A DNA stretch of 64,000 nt from the NCBI RefSeq assembly GCF_001431405.1, contig NZ_LDJL01000005.1, positions 124,001 through 188,000 on the forward strand. The letters run 5' to 3'. The notes beneath the pieces are model-generated. The model was not told where the DNA came from and did not search any database. It saw only the letters and a program-made list of their open reading frames with translations. The stretch is from Pseudoxanthomonas dokdonensis (lineage in GTDB: Bacteria; Pseudomonadota; Gammaproteobacteria; Xanthomonadales; Xanthomonadaceae). Made by a program: the position numbers and the translations under genes. Position 1 is the stretch's first letter, and every line of letters begins with the position of its first letter. Of the stretch, positions 16,372 through 25,718 are shown one piece after another.

Positions 16372-18828
16372 TCAACGGCCGGCCCCTGCCGTCGACGCCG
16401 TTTCGACCGCGCATGGCGACAGCGGCAGGTCCTGCGCCTGCGTGCCCCAGCCTTGCGATGGCGGCGCATCAGCCAGGTCGAAGTGCAGGCGACCGCCTTG
16501 CCGCAGGCGCTCCCAATCCAGCCACACCGGCGCATGGTTGCTGCCGTCCAGCGTTACGTTGCGGATGTAGCGCGGCTTGCCGTCGCCAGCCTGCGGCGCT
16601 TCAATCCGCAGCGTGCGGCCCTGCCCCATGTCCACGTCGATGCGGGAAAAGCGCGGCGCGTGCAGCACGAACTGCCCGGTGCCGGGCACCACCGGATACA
16701 GGCCCATGGCACTGAACAGGTACCAGGCCGACATCGTGCCCAGGTCGTCGTTGCCGGTCACGCCATTGGGCGCGTTGGTGAACAGCTGCTGCGCCGCATG
16801 CAGCACCGTGGAGGTCTTCCACGGCTGGCCTATCAGCGTGTACATCCACGGCACGTGCAGGTCGGGCTCGTTATTCGGGTTGTAACGAAACTGGTTGTAA
16901 TAGCTGTACGGTCCGACCACCCATTGCTTGCGCGCCGCGCCATCCGGATCGGCGACCAGTGCATCGTAGGCAAAGAAGTCGTCCAGGCGTCGCGCGGCTT
17001 CCTGTGGCCCGTGCATCGCTTCCACCAGGCCTGGCACGTCCTGCTGCACCAGCCACTGGTATTGCCAGGCCGTGCCCTCGTGGAAGCCGTGGTGGGAACG
17101 CGGGCTGTAATGACCGTCCGACGGCGTGTACCACTCCCCGTCCGCGGTGCGCGGACGCGGAAAGCCGATGAAGCCGGCTGCCTCGTCACGCACCGACGCA
17201 TCCCACAGCGTGCGCCAGTTGCGTCCGCGGCGCTTCAGCACGGCGGCATCGTCGTCATGTCCCAGCGCATCGGCCATCAGCGACAGCGAGCAGTCGGCGA
17301 GCGCGTATTCCAGGGTCGCGGAGCCGCCATGGTGGGGATCCACGTCCATGCCTTTGGAAGGGTATGCACGATCGTACTGGACGAAGCCCTGCGCCAGATA
17401 ATTGGGATTGCCCGAACGGCCGGCATGACGTGAATTCAACGGTGGCACGCCGAACGCATTCCTGCGCAGGGCCGCGTACGCCTCCGCCTCGCGTCCCCGC
17501 AGCGCGCCGAAGCGCCACAGATCCACCAGGAACGGGGTGACCGGATCGCCTGTCATGATGTTGGTATCGAAGTTGGCATAACCCCAGCGCGGCAGCCAGC
17601 CGCCCTGCTGGTCGATGGCCAGCAGCGAACGTGCGATGTCCATGGCCCGCTGTGGCCGCAACAGCGCAATCAGCTGGTTCTGCGAGCGGTATGTGTCCCA
17701 CAGCGAGAAATATTCGTAATAGGTCCATCCATCGGCGCGATGGATGAGATCGTCGTAGCCCCGGTAACGGCCGTCGGCGTCGCTGCCAGCCATCGGCTGC
17801 AGCAGCGCGTGGTACAAGGCGGTGTAGAAGACCGCACGATCATCATGTCCGCCGCCGTGCACGCGCACGCTGGACAGCTCGGCGTCCCATGCCTTCTGCG
17901 CACGCGCGCGCATCTCGTCAAAGCCGAGCAAGCTGTCGCCGGCCATGCCCTCGCTACGCAGGTTGTTGCGCGCACCTTCGGCATCGACATGCGAGATCGC
18001 CGACACCGCGGTCACGCTGCGATCGCCGTCCAGGTCAAAGGTCAGCCACGCACCGCTGGGCTTGCCCTCGCCCTCCATCCCGTGGCGCGATCCCGGCACA
18101 CCACCGGCTTCACCCCAGGTGCCGAAGGCCTTGAACGGGCGATCGAACTCGAGGCGGAACCACGTGGTGTACTGATGGCCACCGCAGAAGCTCTTGGTCA
18201 CCAGCTTGCCTTCGACGGCGTGGTCACCGACCACGGTCAGGCTGCTGCCGATCACCGCGTGGCGTTCGTTGGCCTGGCCGATATTGACCAGTACATGGCC
18301 TTCCCCCGCCGCGGTGAAGGTGTAACGCTCCGCTGCCGCGCGGGTCAGTGCGGTGGCTTCCGCATCGATCCCGCCATAATCGGTCAGCCGCACTTTGTAG
18401 TAACCGGCCTGGCCGCTTTCGCCGTCGTGGCGGTAGCGTGATCCGTAACGCTTGTGGTCGAACGCCTGTGGATCGGTCGTGTCGAAGTCACCGTCAGGAC
18501 CGATGCGTCCGCTCACTGGCAACACCGACACCTGCCCACCCTGCTCCCAGCAGCCCGCGCCGGACAGGAAGGAATGGCCAAAGCCACGGATCCGCGGGTC
18601 GTCGTAGCGCCAGCCCGAGTAGTGCGAACCGATCGGGCTGACCTGGATCATCCCGAAGGGGGCGGACGCGCCGGGAAACGTGTTGCCGTCGTCCTTGCTG
18701 CCGATGAAGGTGTTGACCTCGGCACTCAGGCCTTGCGTTGCCGCGGGGCTGGAGGCGGCGGCAGAGACAGCCAGCGCGAACAGCAGTGGCATGGTGCTGA
18801 GCAGTGAAAGCGGGAGGTTTGGCTTCAT
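16372..18828 (-). CDS. GH92 alpha-mannosidase, secreted
   Basis: An 818-residue glycoside hydrolase family 92 enzyme, calcium-dependent exo-alpha-mannosidase by family. The signal peptide is MKPNLPLSLLSTMPLLFALA...ASS. The N-terminal signature is VNTFIGSKDDGNTFPGASAP; the catalytic domain has GWTYYEYFSLWDTYRSQNQL, the catalytic-acid motif NNEPDLHVPW (E654), and the base region GNDDLGTMSAWYLFSAMGLY. It lies 148 bases after the TBDR on the same strand, with a large palindrome between them. It should trim terminal alpha-mannose from glycans in the periplasm. Compare the longer GH92 at 22338, in which the acid is Gln. Confidence 0.95.
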   Translation of the reverse strand: MKPNLPLSLLSTMPLLFALAVSAAASSPAATQGLSAEVNTFIGSKDDGNTFPGASAPFGMIQVSPIGSHYSGWRYDDPRIRGFGHSFLSGAGCWEQGGQVSVLPVSGRIGPDGDFDTTDPQAFDHKRYGSRYRHDGESGQAGYYKVRLTDYGGIDAEATALTRAAAERYTFTAAGEGHVLVNIGQANERHAVIGSSLTVVGDHAVEGKLVTKSFCGGHQYTTWFRLEFDRPFKAFGTWGEAGGVPGSRHGMEGEGKPSGAWLTFDLDGDRSVTAVSAISHVDAEGARNNLRSEGMAGDSLLGFDEMRARAQKAWDAELSSVRVHGGGHDDRAVFYTALYHALLQPMAGSDADGRYRGYDDLIHRADGWTYYEYFSLWDTYRSQNQLIALLRPQRAMDIARSLLAIDQQGGWLPRWGYANFDTNIMTGDPVTPFLVDLWRFGALRGREAEAYAALRRNAFGVPPLNSRHAGRSGNPNYLAQGFVQYDRAYPSKGMDVDPHHGGSATLEYALADCSLSLMADALGHDDDAAVLKRRGRNWRTLWDASVRDEAAGFIGFPRPRTADGEWYTPSDGHYSPRSHHGFHEGTAWQYQWLVQQDVPGLVEAMHGPQEAARRLDDFFAYDALVADPDGAARKQWVVGPYSYYNQFRYNPNNEPDLHVPWMYTLIGQPWKTSTVLHAAQQLFTNAPNGVTGNDDLGTMSAWYLFSAMGLYPVVPGTGQFVLHAPRFSRIDVDMGQGRTLRIEAPQAGDGKPRYIRNVTLDGSNHAPVWLDWERLRQGGRLHFDLADAPPSQGWGTQAQDLPLSPCAVETASTAGAGR

Positions 18829-18891
18829 CCGTTCCTGTCCTGTGGTTCAGCGTGCGGAATCCGGACAGATGGCCGCGCGCGGGGAGATAAG

Positions 18892-18913
18892 TGGCCCGGC
18901 CATGGCCGGGCCA
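18892..18913. repeat. 22-bp perfect palindrome between TBDR and GH92
   Basis: The 22 bases are fully self-complementary around CCATGG (arms TGGCCCGGCCA and TGGCCGGGCCA). There is no T-run. It lies 64 bases after the TBDR stop and 64 bases before the GH92 start, so in RNA it could partly terminate or protect the receptor message. Confidence 0.55.
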
Positions 18914-18976
18914 TGGACCCCATGCAGCCCGTTGCCGGGCGGGAGAGGAAGCATGGGGCCCAAAGACCAGACAGGC

Positions 18977-21900
18977 TCAGAACTTGTAGGTCAGGCCAAG
19001 ATACGCGACGCGACCGGCATAACCGTTGGTGTAGAAGCGGTCCTTGGTGTCGTTGCCCAGGTGCGAGCGCGTCTCCTCCTCGGTCAGATTGAGTACCGAG
19101 GCGCTGACGCTGAGCGCCGGCGTGATGTTGTAAGCCGCATTCAGATCGACCTGGTAGTACGGCTCCTGGTAGACATTCAGCCCGTTGACGAGGCCCTGCA
19201 CCACTTCACCGCGACGGTTGTACGAGGCGCGCAACAACAGAGCCTCGGTTTCGTAGAAGACGGTGAAGTTGGCCTGGTTCTTCGCGCTGCCGGGCATCGA
19301 GGTCTTGCCGGCTTCGGTTCCGTCCTCCAGTGTCACCGCCGCCTTGCTGGCGTCGTTGTAGGTGTAGTTGGCCTGGAAGCCGAGGCCGAAATCCAGCGTG
19401 TGCTGTGCGTACAGTTCGACGCCCTGCGAAACCGCGTCCTGGCCACCGGCCTGGGTGCTGTAGTTCTGCACGGTGACCGTCTCGCCACCGACCAGCAGGT
19501 TGACGTCGGTGATCACATCCACCGCGAAGTTCTCGATGTTCTTGCGGAACAGGCCAACGCCGGCGACCGAGCCCGGGTGGAAATACCACTCCAGGCCCAG
19601 GTCGTACTGGTTGGCCTGGTACGGCTCCAGCCCCTTGTTGCTGCCCGAACCGTACCAGCCCAGCTCGCCCGCGCCACCGGTCAGGCGTCGATCGTCGACG
19701 TATTCCTCGCTGTAGTACTCCAGGCTGCCCGGCGAAGCGATATCGCCATAGCTCGGACGCGACATGACCTTGGACGCCGCAGCGCGCAGCACCAGGTCGT
19801 CGGTCAGATCGTAGGCCAGGTTGAAGCTGGGCAGTACGTCGGTGTAGGTGCGGTCGAGCGCGGCGATTTCATAGGATTCCGGACGCGCCACCCGTTCGTG
19901 CAGTCGCCAGTAGCCCTCGCTGCCACAGAATGTATCGGCGGGCGCGCCGGCAGGCGTCGTGTCGCCCTGGATGCAGGCCAGCGGATTGCCGTCGGCGCCG
20001 TCGAAGAAGTAGTCGTTGTAGGAGGTGATCTTGTCGGTCGAGTCGGCATGCTGCTTCGTGCGTGCGACGCGCACGCCGACGTTGCCGCGCAGACGGTCGG
20101 TACGGAAGTTGGCCTGCAGGTAGGTGGAATAGATCTTCTCGTCTACATTGTAGACGAAATTGTCCTCCTGGCGGGTCTGCATCGGGCCGTAGGTGCTGTT
20201 GAGGTAGCCGATATAGCCGGGGAAATTGATCGCCGGGTACGCGCTGGCATTGATGCCACCCGGCAGATTGCCCAGCGAGTTGATCAGGTCCGGCGAGAAC
20301 TGGGTGGCGACGCTGTTGCAGCGGCCTGCCCAGTAGCGGTTGTCATAATCGCTCGGGTCGGTGCCCGGGCATACCCAGTAGCTGTTGCCGGTGTTGCGGT
20401 GGATGCCACCGTCGCGCCCCTTGATTCCGAACTGCAGCGAGTCGAAGACATCGCCATCGAAGTGCCAGGTGCCGTCGACCTGGGCGTACTTCTGCTCGGT
20501 TTCGTTGCGGGTCCAGGAGGAGCCGGTCGAACCCAGGTCAACCTGCAGGATGCCGCTCTGCAGATTCTGCAGCAGCTCCGGCGAGAACGTCATCGACGGC
20601 GTGCCGGTCAGGTCCCACGCACTGGCGTAGTTGCCGTTGGTCCAGCTGCCGTCCGCATTCTGCAGGCGCGGTTTGATCGGCAACGAGAACTGCAGCGAAG
20701 GCCCGCCCTCGGCCCAGGTGCGGCCGAGCTTGAAGGACATGTCCAGCTTCTCGCCGCGCCATTCGCCGCCGAAATCGGCGGTCTGCGAAAGCGACTCTTC
20801 GATGTTGTAGCTGCCGGTGATCTGCGGCGTCGGCACGGTGCAGTCGTCCGACCCCCAGCCGCCCGGGGCCATGCCGGCGGCGGCGGCCTCTTCCTCGCTG
20901 CAGTAATACGCCTTGCCCGGATGCAGGCTGTAGCCGGCTCCGGTGACGATGGTCCCGCTGGGGTCGAACGTCAGCCCGTCGAGCAGACGGCCGCCAGGCC
21001 AGTTGCCATCACCGTAATAGCGGGCGATGTTCCATTCCGGGATCTTCAACGAGTTGGTCTGCGAATTCTGCGACAGGTCGAAGCGGAAGTAGTTTGCCGT
21101 CAGGGTCAGGTTGTCGGTCGGCTTGAACTGCAGGGTCAGCTGCCCGCCCTTGCGCTCGCGCTCTTCTTCCTTGACGTTGAAGTTGACCGAGGTCGGCATC
21201 ATGAAACCGGTGTAGTAGTTGCCGTTCTGGTCCCAGAAGCCGGTACCGCCCCACCAGTTGGAGTTGAAGTCCGATGGCTTGCCATTGACGTCGACGGCGC
21301 TGCCGCCTTCGTCACGGCCGTACCACTGCCAACTTTCGGTGCTGGCGCCCATGGTGCGGGTGGTGCGCTTCTGCTGGGTGTAGCCGACGAAGACGCCGAA
21401 CCGCTCTTCCTTGTCGTGCCAGGAATACGAGCCGGAGAACTGCCCATCGATCTTGTCGGTGGTGTCGGCCCAGGTGCCTTCCACATTGACGAAGCCCGAG
21501 TTGGACTCCAGCTCCAGCGGACGGCGCGTGTGCAGGATAACGGTGCCGCCGATGCCGCCTTCGTCGATGCGCGCCTCCGGCGTCTTGAACAGCTCGGCGC
21601 TGCCCAGCATGTTGGACGGCAGCAAGGTGTAATTGAACGAACGGGTCGGGTCACCGTTGGATTCGGCGCTGGCGATGTAGTTGCCATTCAACTCGGTCAA
21701 CACCAGTTCCGGCGACAGGCCGCGCACGCTGACGTTTTTGCCTTCGCCGCCATCACGGGTGATCAGCACGCCCGGCACGCGTTGCAGCGCGTCGGCGACA
21801 TTCTTGTCAGGGAACTTGCCGACGTCCTCGGCGGTGATCACTTCCACCACGGCGTTCGCGTTGCGCTTCTGCTCCAGGCTCTGCTCGATCGAGTAGCGAT

Positions 21901-22078
21901 AGCCCTTGACCGTCACCGCATCCAGGTCCGTGGCCTGGACCTCGGTCTGGGCCGGTGTGGCCGGTGCGCTGTCGGCCTGCTGGGCCAGCGCGTTGGCGGA
22001 TGCGACCGTCGCGGACAACGCGATGGCAATCCCTACATACAGTGTGCTGCGGTTGCGTGCGTTTGGCGTGCATTTCAT
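18977..22078 (-). CDS. TonB-dependent receptor, carbohydrate (CUT) type
   Basis: A 1033-residue outer-membrane receptor. Start ATG 22078 has GGGAGAGGG upstream and opens a signal peptide (TLYVGIAIALSATVASANA). A TonB-box-like DLDAVTVKGYR is followed by the plug domain (VVEVITAEDVGKFPDKNVAD, DALQRVPGV, GTVILHTRRPLEL). The large beta-barrel ends in the outer-membrane signature YLGLTYKF with terminal Phe. The plug type (GYRYSIEQSLEQKRNA) is the one found in Xanthomonas/Caulobacter carbohydrate uptake loci. It probably imports glycan fragments. Two LacI-type palindromes lie upstream, one over the predicted -10 element. Confidence 0.96.
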   Translation of the reverse strand: MKCTPNARNRSTLYVGIAIALSATVASANALAQQADSAPATPAQTEVQATDLDAVTVKGYRYSIEQSLEQKRNANAVVEVITAEDVGKFPDKNVADALQRVPGVLITRDGGEGKNVSVRGLSPELVLTELNGNYIASAESNGDPTRSFNYTLLPSNMLGSAELFKTPEARIDEGGIGGTVILHTRRPLELESNSGFVNVEGTWADTTDKIDGQFSGSYSWHDKEERFGVFVGYTQQKRTTRTMGASTESWQWYGRDEGGSAVDVNGKPSDFNSNWWGGTGFWDQNGNYYTGFMMPTSVNFNVKEEERERKGGQLTLQFKPTDNLTLTANYFRFDLSQNSQTNSLKIPEWNIARYYGDGNWPGGRLLDGLTFDPSGTIVTGAGYSLHPGKAYYCSEEEAAAAGMAPGGWGSDDCTVPTPQITGSYNIEESLSQTADFGGEWRGEKLDMSFKLGRTWAEGGPSLQFSLPIKPRLQNADGSWTNGNYASAWDLTGTPSMTFSPELLQNLQSGILQVDLGSTGSSWTRNETEQKYAQVDGTWHFDGDVFDSLQFGIKGRDGGIHRNTGNSYWVCPGTDPSDYDNRYWAGRCNSVATQFSPDLINSLGNLPGGINASAYPAINFPGYIGYLNSTYGPMQTRQEDNFVYNVDEKIYSTYLQANFRTDRLRGNVGVRVARTKQHADSTDKITSYNDYFFDGADGNPLACIQGDTTPAGAPADTFCGSEGYWRLHERVARPESYEIAALDRTYTDVLPSFNLAYDLTDDLVLRAAASKVMSRPSYGDIASPGSLEYYSEEYVDDRRLTGGAGELGWYGSGSNKGLEPYQANQYDLGLEWYFHPGSVAGVGLFRKNIENFAVDVITDVNLLVGGETVTVQNYSTQAGGQDAVSQGVELYAQHTLDFGLGFQANYTYNDASKAAVTLEDGTEAGKTSMPGSAKNQANFTVFYETEALLLRASYNRRGEVVQGLVNGLNVYQEPYYQVDLNAAYNITPALSVSASVLNLTEEETRSHLGNDTKDRFYTNGYAGRVAYLGLTYKF

Positions 22079-22125
22079 TTCAATCACCCTCTCCCAAGAT
22101 TGAACAGCTGACGACACGATTCGGT

Positions 22126-22155
22126 TTTGTATCGATCTAAATAGTTGGCAAACAA
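22126..22155 (-). promoter_or_regulatory. Predicted TBDR promoter
   Basis: On the minus strand TTGTTT (22155-22150), an 18-base spacer and TACAAA (22131-22126) form a sigma-70-like promoter 48 bases before the receptor ATG. The LacI-type palindrome 22127-22140 covers the -10 element, the classic arrangement for repression. Confidence 0.55.
22127..22140. promoter_or_regulatory. LacI-type operator over the TBDR promoter
   Basis: TTGTATCGATCTAA is a 14-bp near-palindrome around a central CG. It belongs to the same family as the sites at 16297, 22228 and 29745 and overlaps the predicted -10 of the TBDR promoter. Confidence 0.65.
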
Positions 22156-22227
22156 AGTCTGCCGCTACAGGACCCATGCGCCATGCGGCGCCCCGGTTCC
22201 CTCCCTGCCCCTCCGCGAAAGACCGGT

Positions 22228-22241
22228 TTAGATCGGTCTAA
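22228..22241. promoter_or_regulatory. Second LacI-type operator upstream of TBDR
   Basis: TTAGATCGGTCTAA is a 14-bp palindrome with one mismatched pair. It is centred 101 bases upstream of the promoter site, close to an integral number of helical turns, which would suit looping by a tetrameric or paired repressor. Confidence 0.6.
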
Positions 22242-22337
22242 TTCACGCGGCATACAATTATCACAGCGCTTTGCAGGTTGCATGCTGCCGCGCAACAAGC
22301 GGGCGACGGCAGGCCGTCCGGCGCCGCCGCCCCGAGC

Positions 22338-25300
22338 TCATGGCACAGCCTGCCGCGTCACCGGTTGCAACAGCTCAAGCTCGGCCAGCGCTGCCGCTGC
22401 CGGTGCATCGAGCCGCAACCGGTACGCGGCATAGTCGCCCGGATGTTCGACCCGGAAAGGACGCAGCTGCCGGCGCGACGGGAACGCCTGCCCACGCCGC
22501 TGGTCAAGCAGGGTCCAGGCGCCATTGCCGGAACGACCTTCCAGCGTCCATGACAGGCCTGCCAGTGCGGCGTCGGCGCTGGTAAGCGTGTAGTGGGTGA
22601 CGTGGGCCGGGGCCGCGAAGCGGAACTCGAGCTCCGCATCTGCAGGCAACGGCAGCGTGGTGGACGCGTCATCGTCGACCAGCGCCTCCGCCCTGCCCCG
22701 TCCACCCAGCGACACGCTGAGGGCTTTCGAGGTCATGTCAGCCAGTCCACGAGGCGCTTCGCCCGGCGGCGTCAGCGACGGCGGCAATGCATCGCTGCCG
22801 CTGCCCCATGCCGATGGCGCTGGGCCCATGACGAACTCCAGCGTGGCGCCGTTGGCGATGTCCTGATGGCGGATCCACGGCCGCGGCCAGGGCTTGCCGT
22901 TGACCTTCAGCGATTGCACGTACACGTTGTCTGCGTTGTTGTTGCGGGCGATCACGGTCAGTGTCCGTCCGCCCCTCAGATCAACCTCGGTGTACGGGAA
23001 TGCGGGCGAGCCGATGACGTACTCCGGCGCGCCCATCCTCAGCGGATACAGGCCCAGCATGCCGAACAGGTACCACGCCGACATCTCGCCGTTGTCCTCG
23101 TCGCCGGGATAGCCCTGCCCGATCTCGCTGCCCAGATACAGCCTGCCGATGATGTCGCGGGTGATGCGCTGCGTTTTCCACGGCTGCCCCGCCGCCACGT
23201 ACATCCAGGGAATGTGGTGCGAGGGCTGGTTGCTGTGCGCATACATGCCCATGCGCACGTCGCGTGCCTCGGTCATCTCGTGGATGATGTCGCCGTAGGA
23301 GCCGGCGAATTCCTGCTCCGCGGTCTCGGGCGTGGCGAAGAACTCATCCAGCCGCTGCGCCAACACATCATCTCCGCCGAGCAGGCTGGCCAGGCCGGCG
23401 GCATCGTGCGGCACGGTGAAGGCGAAGGTCCATGCATTGGCCTCGGTGTAATCGCCACCCCAGATGCGGGGATCGAATCCCGCTGCCGGTGAGTCCCACC
23501 GGCCATCCGGCGAACGTCCGCGGAAGAACCGGGTGGCGGGATCGAACAGGTGTACATAGTCGGTCGCACGGGCGCGGAAGTATTCCGCTTCCTCCGCATA
23601 GCGCCGGGCGCGCTCGGAATCCTTTTCCGCGGCCGCCAGTCCGCTGGCCATCTGCGCCAGGCCGAAATCATTGACCGCACCCTCCAGTGTCCACGACAGG
23701 CCTTCATGCACGCTGTTGTCCGCATAGCCGCGATACATCGACCGTGCCAACCCCTTGCGGCCAACGTTCGAGACCGGCGGCACCACCGTGGCATTGCGCA
23801 GCGCCGCCTCGTACGCCTCGTGGGCATCGAATCCGGTCACGCCCTTCAACCACGCATCGGCGAACGCCACGTCGGAACTGGTGCCAACCATCAGATCGGC
23901 ATAGCCGGGCGATGACCAGCGTGCGACCCAGCCACCATCGCGGTACTGCTGCAGGAAGCCATCGATCATTTCACCGGCCCGTTGCGGGGTGAACAGGGCG
24001 TAGGCCGGCCAGGTTGTGCGGAAGGTATCCCAGAAGCCGTTGTTGACGTAGATCCTGCCGGGCTTGACCGCCGCCGACGTCAGCTGGTCATCGCCACCGC
24101 TGTTGTCTTTGGACCAGCTGTTCTGGTCGGCATGGCGCCATTCGGGCTGGCCGGCAGTGCCGGTGTTCTCGTAGGCGATGTTGGGATACAGGAAAAGACG
24201 GTACAGGTTGGAGTACACCGTGACCCGCTGGTCGTAGCTGGCACCCTCCACTTTCACCCGACCCAACAGGGCGTCCCAGGCATCCTGCGCGCGCGAGCGG
24301 ACCAGATCGAAGCTGGCATCGCCGATCTCCTGCTCCAGATTGCGCTGCGCCTGCTCCACCGAGAGCAGCGAAGTCGCGATGCGCATTATCACTTCGCCCG
24401 ACGGATCCGGCGCGAACTTGACGTAACCGGTCGCTCGTCCGCTCTCGATCTTGCCGCTGTCCCGCCATGGCCGGTCGAAGCGGGCATAGACGAACATGCG
24501 CGTGGCGCCATTGGACAGGCCGCTGCGGGTATCGGAATAGCCACGCACGGTCTGTGTCGCCGCATCCAGCGCCAGACCTGCGCGGGCATCGACATTGTCG
24601 AACAGCAGGTTGGCATCGCCGCCTTGCGGGAAACGGAAGCGGAAGATCGCCGCTCGCTCGCTCGGTGCGATCTCGGCGCGGATGCCGTTGTCGAAGTCGA
24701 CGCGGTAGGCCTGCGGCCTGGCCTCCTCGTGGTCGTGGGAGAAAGAGAGCGCACGCTTGCCGCGGTCGGCCTCCGGCACACCGCGGGTCGACGACGGCAT
24801 GACCTGGAAGGTCTGGCGATCGCCCATCCACGGACTCGGTTCATGGCTGATCGACAGCGCCTGCAGGCGCGGCCGGTTGTCATCGCCGTTCTGTTCGCTC
24901 CACCGGTACAGCCAGCCAAGCGAGCCGGCATCGGTTACCGGCACCCAGAAGTTGAAGCCATGCGGCATGGCCGTGGCGGGAATGTTGTTGCCCCGCGAGA
25001 ACGTACCGTTGGACTGGGTGCCGCGGGTGGTGACCACGTAATCGCTGGGACGGTCAATCCGCGGCTGCGCCTGGCGCCGCACGGCGATGTCGTCGATCCA
25101 GCCGCTCGCGGCCGCGTCCTGACCGGGCTGGACCTGCAGCTCGATGGCACGGATGTGTTTGCCGCGCAGGGCCACCAGATCGCCCACGCGGACCTGCTTG
25201 TGCGCCCACTGCTGCGGATACAGCGTCTTCGATGCAGCCTGTCCCGCTGCGTTGGCCGCTGCGCCGTGCTGGTCCATCAGTCCCAGCTGGGAAAGCCTGC

Positions 25301-25718
25301 GTCCGTCGTCGAACAGGAGATCGACGGATACGCCAGTGGATGCATCGGCGTGGCCGTCGACGATCTCCGGAAGCACCATCCACGACAGGACCGTGTCCTT
25401 CTGCACCTCGATATCGACATCGAACATGCGCGCGCTACCCGCCGCATCCGCCCGGTAGTTAAGGGCCCGCTGTCCGCTGTAGCCCATTTTCGCCTTGGCC
25501 GCATACGGCCGCTGCGGACCGTCGCCGACGGCGATGCGGACAGCTGCCGGCTGCGCCTGGGCGGGTACCGGCTCTGCCTGCTCGAAGGAAGTCGCGAAGT
25601 CCAGATCGCGCGCCTGTGCCGGCAACGCTGCCGCCAGCAGGAGCAGCGTCGCGGCAATGGGCACCCGGTGCCTGCGCGGGGACTCAGTCATTCGCACGGA
25701 ATACGGATAGAACGTCAT
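22338..25718 (-). CDS. GH92-family enzyme with Gln at the catalytic-acid position, C-terminal F5/8C domain
   Basis: A protein of about 1126 residues, secreted (signal IAATLLLLAAALPAQA). After an N-terminal beta-sandwich with a lectin-like stretch comes the GH92 catalytic domain (NIPATAMPHGFNFWVPVTDA, FWDTFRTTWPAYALFTP, base region GDEDNGEMSAWYLFGMLGLY). A C-terminal discoidin/CBM32-like domain covers about the last 130 residues. The acid motif reads SNQPSHHIPWMY: Gln (codon 23226-23228, about Q831) replaces the usual Glu. In family 92 this exchange is known in enzymes that cleave mannose-1-phosphate linkages. Start 25718 has GGGAG upstream; ATG 25691, overlapping the isomerase stop, is the alternative. 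Confidence 0.92.
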   Translation of the reverse strand: MTFYPYSVRMTESPRRHRVPIAATLLLLAAALPAQARDLDFATSFEQAEPVPAQAQPAAVRIAVGDGPQRPYAAKAKMGYSGQRALNYRADAAGSARMFDVDIEVQKDTVLSWMVLPEIVDGHADASTGVSVDLLFDDGRRLSQLGLMDQHGAAANAAGQAASKTLYPQQWAHKQVRVGDLVALRGKHIRAIELQVQPGQDAAASGWIDDIAVRRQAQPRIDRPSDYVVTTRGTQSNGTFSRGNNIPATAMPHGFNFWVPVTDAGSLGWLYRWSEQNGDDNRPRLQALSISHEPSPWMGDRQTFQVMPSSTRGVPEADRGKRALSFSHDHEEARPQAYRVDFDNGIRAEIAPSERAAIFRFRFPQGGDANLLFDNVDARAGLALDAATQTVRGYSDTRSGLSNGATRMFVYARFDRPWRDSGKIESGRATGYVKFAPDPSGEVIMRIATSLLSVEQAQRNLEQEIGDASFDLVRSRAQDAWDALLGRVKVEGASYDQRVTVYSNLYRLFLYPNIAYENTGTAGQPEWRHADQNSWSKDNSGGDDQLTSAAVKPGRIYVNNGFWDTFRTTWPAYALFTPQRAGEMIDGFLQQYRDGGWVARWSSPGYADLMVGTSSDVAFADAWLKGVTGFDAHEAYEAALRNATVVPPVSNVGRKGLARSMYRGYADNSVHEGLSWTLEGAVNDFGLAQMASGLAAAEKDSERARRYAEEAEYFRARATDYVHLFDPATRFFRGRSPDGRWDSPAAGFDPRIWGGDYTEANAWTFAFTVPHDAAGLASLLGGDDVLAQRLDEFFATPETAEQEFAGSYGDIIHEMTEARDVRMGMYAHSNQPSHHIPWMYVAAGQPWKTQRITRDIIGRLYLGSEIGQGYPGDEDNGEMSAWYLFGMLGLYPLRMGAPEYVIGSPAFPYTEVDLRGGRTLTVIARNNNADNVYVQSLKVNGKPWPRPWIRHQDIANGATLEFVMGPAPSAWGSGSDALPPSLTPPGEAPRGLADMTSKALSVSLGGRGRAEALVDDDASTTLPLPADAELEFRFAAPAHVTHYTLTSADAALAGLSWTLEGRSGNGAWTLLDQRRGQAFPSRRQLRPFRVEHPGDYAAYRLRLDAPAAAALAELELLQPVTRQAVP

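Noticed and set aside
18680-22111. A very long open frame on the plus strand opposite the TBDR and the start of GH92
   Set aside because: High GC content keeps the complementary frame open. The translation has no domain motifs, while the minus strand gives clear receptor and GH92 sequences.
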